Of a DNA stretch of 16,006 bases, positions 1 to 6,668 are shown piece by piece. The stretch spans positions 1 through 16,006 of the forward strand of contig CAZNRY010000094.1 of NCBI GenBank assembly GCA_964575675.1, written 5' to 3'. Position 1 is the stretch's first letter, and each line of letters starts with the position of its first letter. The notes under the pieces were generated by a model. It was given only the letters and a program-made list of their open reading frames with translations. It ran no database searches and was not told the DNA's origin. Source of the stretch: CAZNRY01 sp964575675 (GTDB lineage: Bacteria; Eisenbacteria; RBG-16-71-46; CAIMUX01; VGJL01). A program made the translations under genes and the position numbers.

Positions 1-1639
1 TGTCGTTCCACCCGACGTCGACCTTCGGGCTGTAATCGCGGAGCTGGCGGACATACCAATCCGTGTTGAGAAGACTCAGGTTGACGACCCGCACATCCCG
101 CCGCTGCCTCTCGACCTCCTGCAGGTACCAGAGTGGGAAGGTGTCGTTGTCGCCGTTCGTGAAGATGAGGGCGTCCCTATCGAGCGGGTCGAGCATGTTG
201 TGCGCATAGTCCCTCGCGACATAGAACCCGCTGCGATTGTTCATGTAGTAATAGCGCTGGACGGTCGAGAAGGAGAGGATGATCCCCAGCGTCGCGACGC
301 CGAGTCCCAGACGCGCGCCGAACTGGTCCTTCCCCTCCGTGTAGGCCCAGCGAACCCAACTCCCCAGCGTGGCGAAACCAAGTCCGATCCAGACGGCGAC
401 GATCTGGTAGCTGTTCGTGAAGAAGTAGTCCCGATCGCGGACCTCGTCGTCCTGGAAGTTGAGGTAGAAGACCATCCCGGCGGTCGTGATCAGATAGAAG
501 AGGAACAAGCTCAGGAAGGTCTTCCGATCGCGGCGGGCGTGCGAGACGAGCCCGACCGCGGCGACCAGGTACGGCAGGTACATTCCGAGCCAACGGGGCG
601 AGAAGCTCAGTTGGTACTGGTCCTGGGCGTATCGCCAGAAGTGCTTGCCGAACTGGATCCCCCATGAAGCCTTCCGGAATTCGAACGGGTTGGGCGGCTT
701 GTACTGGTCGCGGATCAAGGCGAGCCAGAGGTTGTGCGAGTTCGACGGATCGGCCTCGTTGATCATCGGGTGCAGTGCGGAGCGGATCGGAAGGTAGAGG
801 TGGTTCGACAGGCCGATCAAGGCGAGCAGGAGGCACCAGAAGACGACCCCCCGCGGCCCGAGAGGCGACCAAAGCCGGCCGAGGAGGAGCGAGCTCACGA
901 GCCCGATCCCGAGGAGGATCAGCCACATGGATTTCAAGTTTGGAAGCATGGCCGGCTGCAATCCGATCAAGACCCCCGCGACGAGGAAGGCCCCGAGCAG
1001 ATTCGGCGCCAGGGTTCTGTGATCGACCATGATGACGAAGAGCAAAATAGCGGGAAGGACCAGATAGGTCCCCATGTGGATCCCGGCCGACAGGGCCACG
1101 AGGTAATAAGCCAAAACGAAAAGCTTGTTGTTCCGCTGCGTCGATCCTTCTTCTCCGGCCCAGCGCAGGCTGAGCCAGAAGCAACCCATCACGACCGCGC
1201 TGGAGAGCGAGTTCACCTCCGCCTCGACCGCGCTCTCCCAAAACGTGCGCGAGAATGCGGTGAAGAGCCCCGCGGCGATCCCGCCCAGAATCCCCAGCTC
1301 GATCGGGGCTCGGTCGGTCTTGCCCCGTTGCTGCCACTTGAAGATCTCCACCGTGACGAGGTAGCCGAACACCGCCGCGATGCTGGAAGCCAGCGCCGAG
1401 AGGTAATTGACGCGCGCCGCGATGCTGGCGATCGGAATCAACGTGAAGATACGCCCCAGCGGGATGTAGAAAGGGTTACCCGGAGGATGTGGGATCCCAA
1501 GTATGTAGGAGGTCGCGATGTATTCCCCGCTGTCCCAGAAGGGGCAAGTCCGGTTCAGCGTGAGCAGATAGACGATCTGACTCACGAGAAAGACCAACAG
1601 CGCCCCGAGAGCGATCTGCCTCTCTCGAATCCAGCTCAA
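1..1639 (-). CDS. DUF2723 / GT117-family multi-pass membrane glycosyltransferase-like protein (C-terminus outside window)
   Basis: Translation from a TTG at 1639 gives 546 open residues that run off the left edge. The start is chosen because TTG overlaps the previous gene's stop as TTGA and has GGAGGG 8 nt upstream (1648-1653). A hydrophobic helix covers residues 9-28. The first loop then holds an acidic pair, D36 and E39 (FWDSGEY), followed by HPPGNPFY at 51-58. Several further hydrophobic helices follow, and the signature NGDNDTFPLWYLQEVE begins at residue 495, with VVNLSLLNTDWY after it. These motifs are diagnostic of DUF2723, a GT-C-like inner-membrane family (GT117) common in FCB bacteria. 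Acidic residues in the first external loop are typically catalytic in GT-C enzymes. The predicted role is transfer of a lipid-linked sugar to protein or glycan on the outer face of the inner membrane; donor and acceptor are unknown. The family assignment is firm, the reaction is inferred. Confidence 0.9.
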   Translation of the reverse strand, partial: MSWIRERQIALGALLVFLVSQIVYLLTLNRTCPFWDSGEYIATSYILGIPHPPGNPFYIPLGRIFTLIPIASIAARVNYLSALASSIAAVFGYLVTVEIFKWQQRGKTDRAPIELGILGGIAAGLFTAFSRTFWESAVEAEVNSLSSAVVMGCFWLSLRWAGEEGSTQRNNKLFVLAYYLVALSAGIHMGTYLVLPAILLFVIMVDHRTLAPNLLGAFLVAGVLIGLQPAMLPNLKSMWLILLGIGLVSSLLLGRLWSPLGPRGVVFWCLLLALIGLSNHLYLPIRSALHPMINEADPSNSHNLWLALIRDQYKPPNPFEFRKASWGIQFGKHFWRYAQDQYQLSFSPRWLGMYLPYLVAAVGLVSHARRDRKTFLSLFLFYLITTAGMVFYLNFQDDEVRDRDYFFTNSYQIVAVWIGLGFATLGSWVRWAYTEGKDQFGARLGLGVATLGIILSFSTVQRYYYMNNRSGFYVARDYAHNMLDPLDRDALIFTNGDNDTFPLWYLQEVERQRRDVRVVNLSLLNTDWYVRQLRDYSPKVDVGWND

Positions 1640-2769
1640 TGTCGCATCCCTCCACGCCCCTCGCGAACCACCCGCACGAGAAGTTCTTCGGTTTCATCGG
1701 TCATCCGGTCCCAGTCGAACCTCGAAGCCCAGCGGATCCCCGCCTGCCCCATCCTGCCCCAGAGCTCGTCGTCGCTCAACAGCGCCGACAGGCGTTCGGC
1801 CAGAGCCCGAACGTCCCCATGGGGGACGAGAAAACCCGTCTCCCCGTCGCGGACCGACTCGCGGAGCCCGGGGGCGTCGGAGGCGATCACGGGCACCCCC
1901 ATTGCGTTCGCCTCGATCACCGAGAGCCCCCAGCCCTCTTTCGGGGAGGTGTAGACGAGAACACGGGCCTTGCGCAGGAGGTCCAACTTCTCCTCCCCGC
2001 CGCGGTGTCCCAGGAGCTGAACGTGAGCCGACAGCCCGAGCCGCGAGATCGCGGCTTCGAGGGCTGCCCTGTGGCTCCCCTCTCCCGCGATCCAGTAGCA
2101 CGCCTGCGGAACCGTCTCGTGGACCCTGCACAGGGCCTCGATCGTAAACTCGATCCCTTTGTATTTCTTCAGCCGTCCGAGGTACAGGATCACCGGAGCA
2201 GGGGCGCCCGTTCGTTCGGGGGGAACGTAGCGCTCGTGGTCAATCCCGCAGCGCACGACGTGGACATGACCATCGGGGATTCCGCGGGCGATCAGATCGT
2301 CCCGCGTCGAATCCGAAAGAACCTGAAAGCGGCAGCGGCGGTAGGATGCGGGAATGAACCGTTCGTGGAGGTAGACGTACAGCCCGATCGGCCATGACGC
2401 TTCCCGGAAGACCGTCGTGCCGAACAGGTGCGGGACGTTCGCCAGAACGGGGACGTCCTTCTGGAAGCTCGGACTGAAGAAGGGGATTTTGTTCAGATCC
2501 TCGACGATCAGATCGAACCCGCGCTGCTTCAAACACCGCCACATTCTCGGGACGATCCAATTGAACGTATAGGTGCTCCCCGCGCGGATGACCTCCATTC
2601 CGTCGATCCGATCCGACTTCTCGCAGCCCGGCCACGCGCCCGCCAGAAAGGTGACGCGATGCCCGCGCGCGGCGAGCCGTCGATAGACCTCATGCAGGAT
2701 CACTTCCGCGCCTCCCATCTCCGGGTGGCGGATGTCGCGGTAGCTCACAATCAGGATCGAAAGGCCCAT
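1636..2769 (-). CDS. Glycosyltransferase family 4 (GT-B fold)
   Basis: A 377-residue protein starting at the ATG at 2769, which shares one base with the upstream methyltransferase stop (TGATG), so the two are probably translationally coupled. A longer open frame extends upstream to 3270 but lies inside the methyltransferase gene and is rejected. GT4 hallmarks are clear: an N-terminal Rossmann half with the GGAE loop (19-22) and a GHRVTFLAG strand, the C-terminal half opening with LYLGRLKKYKG (195-205), and an EX7E motif at E278/E286 in EGWGLSVIEANAMGVPVIAS. Members are soluble or membrane-associated retaining enzymes that use nucleotide-sugar donors. It sits between a methyltransferase and a GT117 protein, suggesting cytoplasmic assembly of a glycan that the membrane enzyme later handles. 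The sugar specificity cannot be read from sequence. Confidence 0.92.
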   Translation of the reverse strand: MGLSILIVSYRDIRHPEMGGAEVILHEVYRRLAARGHRVTFLAGAWPGCEKSDRIDGMEVIRAGSTYTFNWIVPRMWRCLKQRGFDLIVEDLNKIPFFSPSFQKDVPVLANVPHLFGTTVFREASWPIGLYVYLHERFIPASYRRCRFQVLSDSTRDDLIARGIPDGHVHVVRCGIDHERYVPPERTGAPAPVILYLGRLKKYKGIEFTIEALCRVHETVPQACYWIAGEGSHRAALEAAISRLGLSAHVQLLGHRGGEEKLDLLRKARVLVYTSPKEGWGLSVIEANAMGVPVIASDAPGLRESVRDGETGFLVPHGDVRALAERLSALLSDDELWGRMGQAGIRWASRFDWDRMTDETEELLVRVVREGRGGMRH

Positions 2770-3545
2770 CAAACCGCTTCCTTGCGGCCGAGGGTCGAGA
2801 TCATCGCATAGGTGTGCAGCCCCAGGCGCGTTCCGCGAAGACGGGCGCGGATCCAGCGCGGAGCCGCGTCGCACCAGAGCGGCCACTCGGGGTAGAGCGG
2901 GAGACTCGCGATTCCCCCCTTCCTCAGGATGTAGCGGAGGCCTCGGTAGAAGAAGCCAGGACGGAAGTAGGCCCCGTCGGTGCGGACGATCCGGAAGCCG
3001 GCGCCACGAACGACCCCCTCGAGCTGGCCGGGCGAGTACTCGGTCTCCCATCCGGCGAACCACCGGTTGAATGCGATCAGGATGTGCTTCGCGATCGTGT
3101 AGATGTGATAGCGCTGCGGCACATCGACGAGGATGTGCCCTCCTCGATCGACGACACGGTAGTTCTCCGCGAGGAGCGGGTGTGGATCGCGGAAATGCTC
3201 CATGAGCCCCTGGTGGAAGACCAGAGCGAATGACCCTTCCCGGAAGGGCATCCGTGTGGCGTCGGCGCAAACGCAGACCACCTCGAGGCCATGTTCGCGG
3301 GCAAGGTCACGGATCACCTGGAAGGAACTCCCCACGTAATCGAGGACGAAGATCCTCGCGCCCCGATGCGCGAGATCCAGGCTGTCCCGGCCGGATCCCG
3401 CCCCGACCTCGAGGACGCGGCGGCCTGCCAGGGGCAGGTCTTCGAGCTGGCGGAGAATCCGGTCCTCATTGGAATAGACATCCTCGATCGTCCCCTTGCG
3501 GTCGCGCCAATATCGGTCCCAGTGGTCAGGGGTGGAAACTCGCAT
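2769..3545 (-). CDS. Class I SAM-dependent methyltransferase
   Basis: A 258-residue protein. The ATG at 3545 is the only reasonable start in frame; a GGGGAGGG stretch lies somewhat far upstream, about 16 nt away. The Rossmann-like fold is seen as motif I VLEVGAGSG (44-52), an acidic strand end FVLDY with D69, the ADATRMPF segment around D95, and SFALVFHQGLMEHF (105-118), which resembles the post-II/III region of ubiE/SmtA-like methyltransferases (PF13649/PF08241 type). The C-terminal 100 residues are rich in aromatics and arginine (ETEYSPGQLEGVVRGAGF, then FYRGLRYI) and may bind the acceptor. It is first in a three-gene cassette with two glycosyltransferases, so a sugar or lipid-linked glycan is a reasonable substrate guess. 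The acceptor is not identifiable from the sequence. Confidence 0.88.
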   Translation of the reverse strand: MRVSTPDHWDRYWRDRKGTIEDVYSNEDRILRQLEDLPLAGRRVLEVGAGSGRDSLDLAHRGARIFVLDYVGSSFQVIRDLAREHGLEVVCVCADATRMPFREGSFALVFHQGLMEHFRDPHPLLAENYRVVDRGGHILVDVPQRYHIYTIAKHILIAFNRWFAGWETEYSPGQLEGVVRGAGFRIVRTDGAYFRPGFFYRGLRYILRKGGIASLPLYPEWPLWCDAAPRWIRARLRGTRLGLHTYAMISTLGRKEAV

Positions 3546-3625
3546 TGCGACGGTCTGGAATCCCTCCCCTGCCGCCCTTGCTGCTAGGGCCGGCGCGCGC
3601 GCTTGAGGTCGACTCGCAGAGCCGA

Positions 3626-3654
3626 ACGCTAACAGAAGCTTGGGGTTGCGTCAA
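3626..3654 (-). promoter_or_regulatory. Putative sigma-70-type promoter of the methyltransferase-GT4-GT117 cassette
   Basis: On the minus strand TTGACG (3654-3649) and TAGCGT (3631-3626) are separated by exactly 17 nt, about 75 nt before the methyltransferase start. The -35 box matches 5 of 6 positions and the -10 box 3 of 6. The -35 lies inside the small inverted repeat TGCGT-CA-ACGCA, a possible operator. This is the only promoter-like element in the 133-bp gap after nusB, and no clear terminator for the rib operon is visible there. Confidence 0.4.
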
Positions 3655-3678
3655 CGCACGGCCCCCCGGTCTGCACCC

Positions 3679-4146
3679 TCAAACCCCCGAAATCTCGCCC
3701 AACGCCCCGGGGCGAACCTGCCTGGCCGCCGCGTCGAGCACGCCGTTCACGAAACCGCCGGCCCCATCCTCGCCGTATCGATTCGCGAGACGGACGGCTT
3801 CGTTCAGGATGACGAGGACTGGCGTCTCGGGCACGGCGATCATCTCGGCGATTGCCACGCGCAGGATCGCGCGCGCGACCGTCGAGACGCGCTCCAACGC
3901 CCAGTTCTTCAAGAGGTCGTTCAAGAGAGCGTCGATTCTCTCCCGGTGGGCCGCGACCCCGCGCGCCAAGTCCATGGCGAACGAGCGCCCGTCGGAGGTG
4001 AACCGAAACCTGCCCAGGGAAAGCTCAAGGACCTCGAGGAGGTCATCCCGGCTCAGGTCGGCCTCGAAGACGGCGCGAAAGACAACCTCTCGCGCGCGCG
4101 TGCGGCCGCCGCGTGCAGGATCGGAAGAGCGTAGGTCTGTCGTCAC
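3679..4146 (-). CDS. nusB: Transcription antitermination factor NusB
   Basis: A 155-residue protein beginning with GTG at 4146, which overlaps the ribH stop as GTGA, a 4-bp coupled junction. It is a helical NusB/RsmB-type protein: an N-terminal helix with RAREVVFRAVFEADL (17-31), then WALERVSTVARAILRVAIAEM, and the C-terminal signature VILNEAVRLANRYG followed by FVNGVLD, which matches the strongly conserved NusB INEAVELAKKYG...FVNGVLD core. NusB, with NusE/S10, binds boxA RNA to prevent premature termination, mainly of rRNA transcripts. The length is close to the family norm. The ribH-nusB linkage is widespread in bacteria, so this is a conventional tail for the riboflavin operon. The residues after FVNGVLD are a short, probably flexible tail. 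Confidence 0.96.
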   Translation of the reverse strand: MTTDLRSSDPARGGRTRAREVVFRAVFEADLSRDDLLEVLELSLGRFRFTSDGRSFAMDLARGVAAHRERIDALLNDLLKNWALERVSTVARAILRVAIAEMIAVPETPVLVILNEAVRLANRYGEDGAGGFVNGVLDAAARQVRPGALGEISGV

Positions 4147-4637
4147 TTGCGCTTCGCCGGCCGTCCCTGTGTGCGAAGGTGAGCGAGGACGCCGATCATC
4201 TCCATGGCGACCATCGCGGCATCGTATCCGCGGCCCCCGCCCTTCAACCCGGCCCTCTCGATCGCTTGCTCGCTCGTGTCGGCCGTGATGACCCCGAAGA
4301 CGGTCGGAACACCGGTCTCGTAGCCGACCTGGAAGAGCCCGCGCGATGCCTCGCGCGCGATGTGCTCAAAATGGGGGGTCTCGCCGCGGATCACGCAGCC
4401 GAGCCCGACCACCGCATCGAACCTGCCCGATCGCGCCGCTGAAAGCGCTGCCAAGGGAATCTCGAACGAGCCGGGGACCCAGACGATCTCAACGGCATCC
4501 TCCGAAACCCCGTGCTGCCGCAGGCACTCGAGGAAACCGGCGACCAGCCGGTCGGTCACCATGCGGCCGTAACGGCTCGCCACCACCCCGAATCGGCGTC
4601 CCGATGCGTCGAGGGACGCCAGGAACTCTCTTGCCAT
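4143..4637 (-). CDS. ribH: 6,7-dimethyl-8-ribityllumazine synthase
   Basis: A 164-residue enzyme that condenses 5-amino-6-ribitylaminouracil with 3,4-dihydroxy-2-butanone 4-phosphate to give lumazine, the penultimate riboflavin step. Diagnostic motifs are VPGSFEIPLA (54-63), GCVIRGETPHFEHIA (80-94) with the catalytic His at 89, and FGVITADTSEQAIERAG. The usual GNKGYEAA segment reads GGGRGYDAA, a mild deviation at the phosphate-binding end. The ATG at 4637 is preferred because GGAGG lies 8 nt upstream; a GTG at 4643 in the same frame would add only two residues and sits too close to the ribosome-binding site. It follows ribBA after about 70 bp and overlaps nusB by 4 bp. Confidence 0.96.
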   Translation of the reverse strand: MAREFLASLDASGRRFGVVASRYGRMVTDRLVAGFLECLRQHGVSEDAVEIVWVPGSFEIPLAALSAARSGRFDAVVGLGCVIRGETPHFEHIAREASRGLFQVGYETGVPTVFGVITADTSEQAIERAGLKGGGRGYDAAMVAMEMIGVLAHLRTQGRPAKRK

Positions 4638-4666
4638 CGTCACACCCTCCCTCTCAGGTCGCCTCG

Positions 4667-4682
4667 CGGTTCCCGAGAACCG
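4667..4682 (-). other. Intercistronic hairpin between ribBA and ribH
   Basis: The perfect inverted repeat CGGTTC-(TCGG)-GAACCG has a 6-bp stem and 4-nt loop in the spacer after the ribBA stop, about 30 nt before the ribH start. No U-tract follows, so it is unlikely to terminate transcription. It could stabilise or separate the mRNA segments. A role is not demonstrated. Confidence 0.35.
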
Positions 4683-4707
4683 ATCGAGTCATTGGCCATC
4701 CGGTCGA

Positions 4708-5934
4708 TCACTCCGCGTCGATGCCGAGCATGTGCCCGAGCTTCCGTTTCTTCGTGTCGAGGTACTCGCGGTTCATCGGGTTTGGAGGAATCTCGATCGG
4801 CACGCGTTCGACAATCTCCAGGCCGTGAGCGGCGAGTCCCACGCGCTTGTTGGGATTGTTGGTCAGAAGGCGGATCTTCCCGACCCCCAGATCGGCCAGG
4901 ATCTGGGCCCCGATTCCAAAGTCCCTCTCATCCGGCTTGAACCCCAGACTCTCGTTGGCCTCGACCGTGTCGAGCCCCCGGTCCTGCAAATGGTATGCGC
5001 GGAGCTTGTTCGCAAGCCCGATTCCGCGCCCCTCCTGTCGCATGTAGAGGAAGACGCCCTTGCCGGCCGCCGCGATCATCTCCAAGGCGAGGCTCCGCTG
5101 CTGGCCGCAATCGCACCGGAGGGAGCCAAGGACATCTCCCGTCAGGCATTGCGAGTGAACGCGGACGAGGACCGCCTCGGTCGGTTGGATCTCCCCCCGC
5201 ACGAGGGCCACGTGTTCCTCTTGATCCAGGATGCTCTCGAAGAGGACGAGACGAAACGGCCCGAAACGGGTGGGGAACGAGGTCTCGGTCAACCGCCGGA
5301 CCAGCTTTTCGGTCCGCCTGCGGTGCGCGATCAGCGACGCGATCGAGAGAATCTTGAGCCCGTGCTCGCCCGCCGCTTTCTTCAGTTCCGGGAGCCGAGC
5401 CATCGTTCCGTCCTCGTGGAGGATCTCGCAAAGGACGCCGGCCGGATAGAGCCCAGCCAGGATCGCCAGATCGACCGCAGCCTCGGTGTGGCCCGCCCGG
5501 CGAAGGACGCCTCCCTTCGCCGCGATCAAGGGGAAGACGTGTCCGGGGCGGGCGAGGTCGTCGGGCCTCGTCCGCGGATCGATCAGGGCCTCGATGGTCG
5601 CCGCGCGGTCGTAGGCGGAGATCCCTGTCGTCGTCCCGTGGATCACGTCCACGCTGACCGTGAACGGCGTGCCGAGCTTGGCGGTGTTCCTTCGCACCAT
5701 CGGCGGGAGATCGAGCGCCTCCAGCCGGTCTTCCTGCATCGGGACGCAGATCAGCCCGCGGGCGTGTCGCGCGAGGAAGTTCACCGCCTGGGGCGTGATC
5801 TTCTCCGCGGCCATGATCAGGTCCCCCTCGTTCTCGCGATCCTCGTCGTCCACGACGATCACCATGCGGCCGGCCCGGATCTCCTCGACCGCCTCCGCAA
5901 CGGTCGCGTAGGCAGGGTCGCGCTGCTCGCTCAT
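4708..5934 (-). CDS. ribBA: Bifunctional 3,4-dihydroxy-2-butanone-4-phosphate synthase / GTP cyclohydrolase II
   Basis: A 408-residue fusion that supplies both branches feeding lumazine synthase. Residues 1-205 are the RibB domain, acting on ribulose-5-phosphate: DDEDRENEGDLI (29-40) binds metal and substrate, followed by GTPFTVSVDV, TTTGISAYDRA and RPGHVFPLIAAKGGVLRRAGHTEAAVDLA. Residues 206-408 are the RibA domain, which opens GTP. Zinc ligands C263, C274 and C276 lie in HSQCLTGDVLGSLRCDCG, with MRQEGRGIGLANK (298-310), DTVEANESLGF and LLTNNPNKR beyond. All key residues of both halves are present, so both activities are expected. The ATG at 5934 has AAGGAGG at 5939-5945. It lies 85 bp after ribE and about 70 bp before ribH, within the rib operon. 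Confidence 0.97.
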   Translation of the reverse strand: MSEQRDPAYATVAEAVEEIRAGRMVIVVDDEDRENEGDLIMAAEKITPQAVNFLARHARGLICVPMQEDRLEALDLPPMVRRNTAKLGTPFTVSVDVIHGTTTGISAYDRAATIEALIDPRTRPDDLARPGHVFPLIAAKGGVLRRAGHTEAAVDLAILAGLYPAGVLCEILHEDGTMARLPELKKAAGEHGLKILSIASLIAHRRRTEKLVRRLTETSFPTRFGPFRLVLFESILDQEEHVALVRGEIQPTEAVLVRVHSQCLTGDVLGSLRCDCGQQRSLALEMIAAAGKGVFLYMRQEGRGIGLANKLRAYHLQDRGLDTVEANESLGFKPDERDFGIGAQILADLGVGKIRLLTNNPNKRVGLAAHGLEIVERVPIEIPPNPMNREYLDTKKRKLGHMLGIDAE

Positions 5935-6019
5935 CGTTCCTCCTTCCGAACGGACAGACCGTTGGCAACTGCCCGGAACAAGTCCCGCATCCGCGAGGAT
6001 CGATGCCCGTCCTGGTGCA

Positions 6020-6655
6020 TCAAGGGGCGTCGGATGCGCGCAGGCTGTCCGCCGGCCGTCCGAACGGGGTGCTCAGCGACTCCGCGTACTTGGCCATAAG
6101 ATCGACCTCGATGTTCACCGGTCGGCCGATGCGGTAATCGGCTAGGCTGGTGGCGGAGGCCGTCGCGGGAATGATGTGAACTCGAAACCATCCCGCACCC
6201 TTGCGACCGACCGTGAGACTCACGCCATCGACGCAGATCGAGCCCTTCTCCACCAGGTACCGGCCCATCCGGGCCGGGATTGCGATCTCGAGAACCCACT
6301 CGCCGCCCATCTTACCGCGACGGCGCACCCTTCCAACCCCGTCGACGTGCCCCTGGACGATGTGCCCTCCAAGGCGGTCGTTCGCTCGCAGAGCCCTCTC
6401 CAGATGGACGCGGTCGCCCGCCTGCAGACGCCCCAGCGTCGTGCGTCGGAGGGTCTCCGGACCAACCTCGGCGCGAAAGAGACCATCGGCCGACCCCTGA
6501 GCGATCAGGGTGAGGCAGACTCCCTGGACCGCGATCGAAGCCCCTGGAAGCAGATCCTCCGGAGGAAAGGGCGAGCGAATCGCGAGCTCGCGAAGACCCT
6601 GCCGGGTCCGAACCCGAGCGACCTCCCCAACCCCTGAAACGAGCCCCGTAAACAT
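6020..6655 (-). CDS. ribE: Riboflavin synthase, alpha chain
   Basis: A 211-residue protein that dismutates two molecules of 6,7-dimethyl-8-ribityllumazine into riboflavin and the ribitylaminouracil precursor. It begins with the invariant MFTG and has the two tandem lumazine-binding barrels: the first with SIAVQGVCLTL (40-50), the second starting near residue 97 with LGGHIVQGHVDGVG and containing KGSICVDGVSLTV. The last ~20 residues (after the AKYAES helix) are a Pro/Ser-rich tail. The ATG at 6655 has GAGGAG overlapping the ribD stop and follows ribD by 13 bp, so the two are co-transcribed and probably coupled. The same enzyme is often named RibC or RibE in different organisms. Confidence 0.96.
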   Translation of the reverse strand: MFTGLVSGVGEVARVRTRQGLRELAIRSPFPPEDLLPGASIAVQGVCLTLIAQGSADGLFRAEVGPETLRRTTLGRLQAGDRVHLERALRANDRLGGHIVQGHVDGVGRVRRRGKMGGEWVLEIAIPARMGRYLVEKGSICVDGVSLTVGRKGAGWFRVHIIPATASATSLADYRIGRPVNIEVDLMAKYAESLSTPFGRPADSLRASDAP

Positions 6656-6668
6656 CGCAGGAATCTCC

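Noticed and set aside
177..1337. Minus-strand open frame of 386 residues overlapping the GT117 gene in another frame
   Set aside because: Its translation is an Arg/Gly/Pro-rich shadow; the adjacent frame gives continuous membrane helices and the DUF2723 signature.
734..1954. Long plus-strand open frame (406 residues) opposite the GT117 gene
   Set aside because: It is antisense to a gene with clear DUF2723 and GT4 motifs, has a highly charged Arg/Glu/Pro-rich low-complexity translation and no recognisable domain; typical spurious frame in GC-rich DNA.
2770..3270. N-terminal extension of the GT4 gene
   Set aside because: It lies wholly within the methyltransferase gene in another frame and has low-complexity sequence; the GT4 fold begins exactly at MGLSILIVSY.
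4732..6099. Plus-strand open frame of 455 residues
   Set aside because: Antisense to ribBA, whose motifs are complete; no ribosome-binding site or domain supports it.
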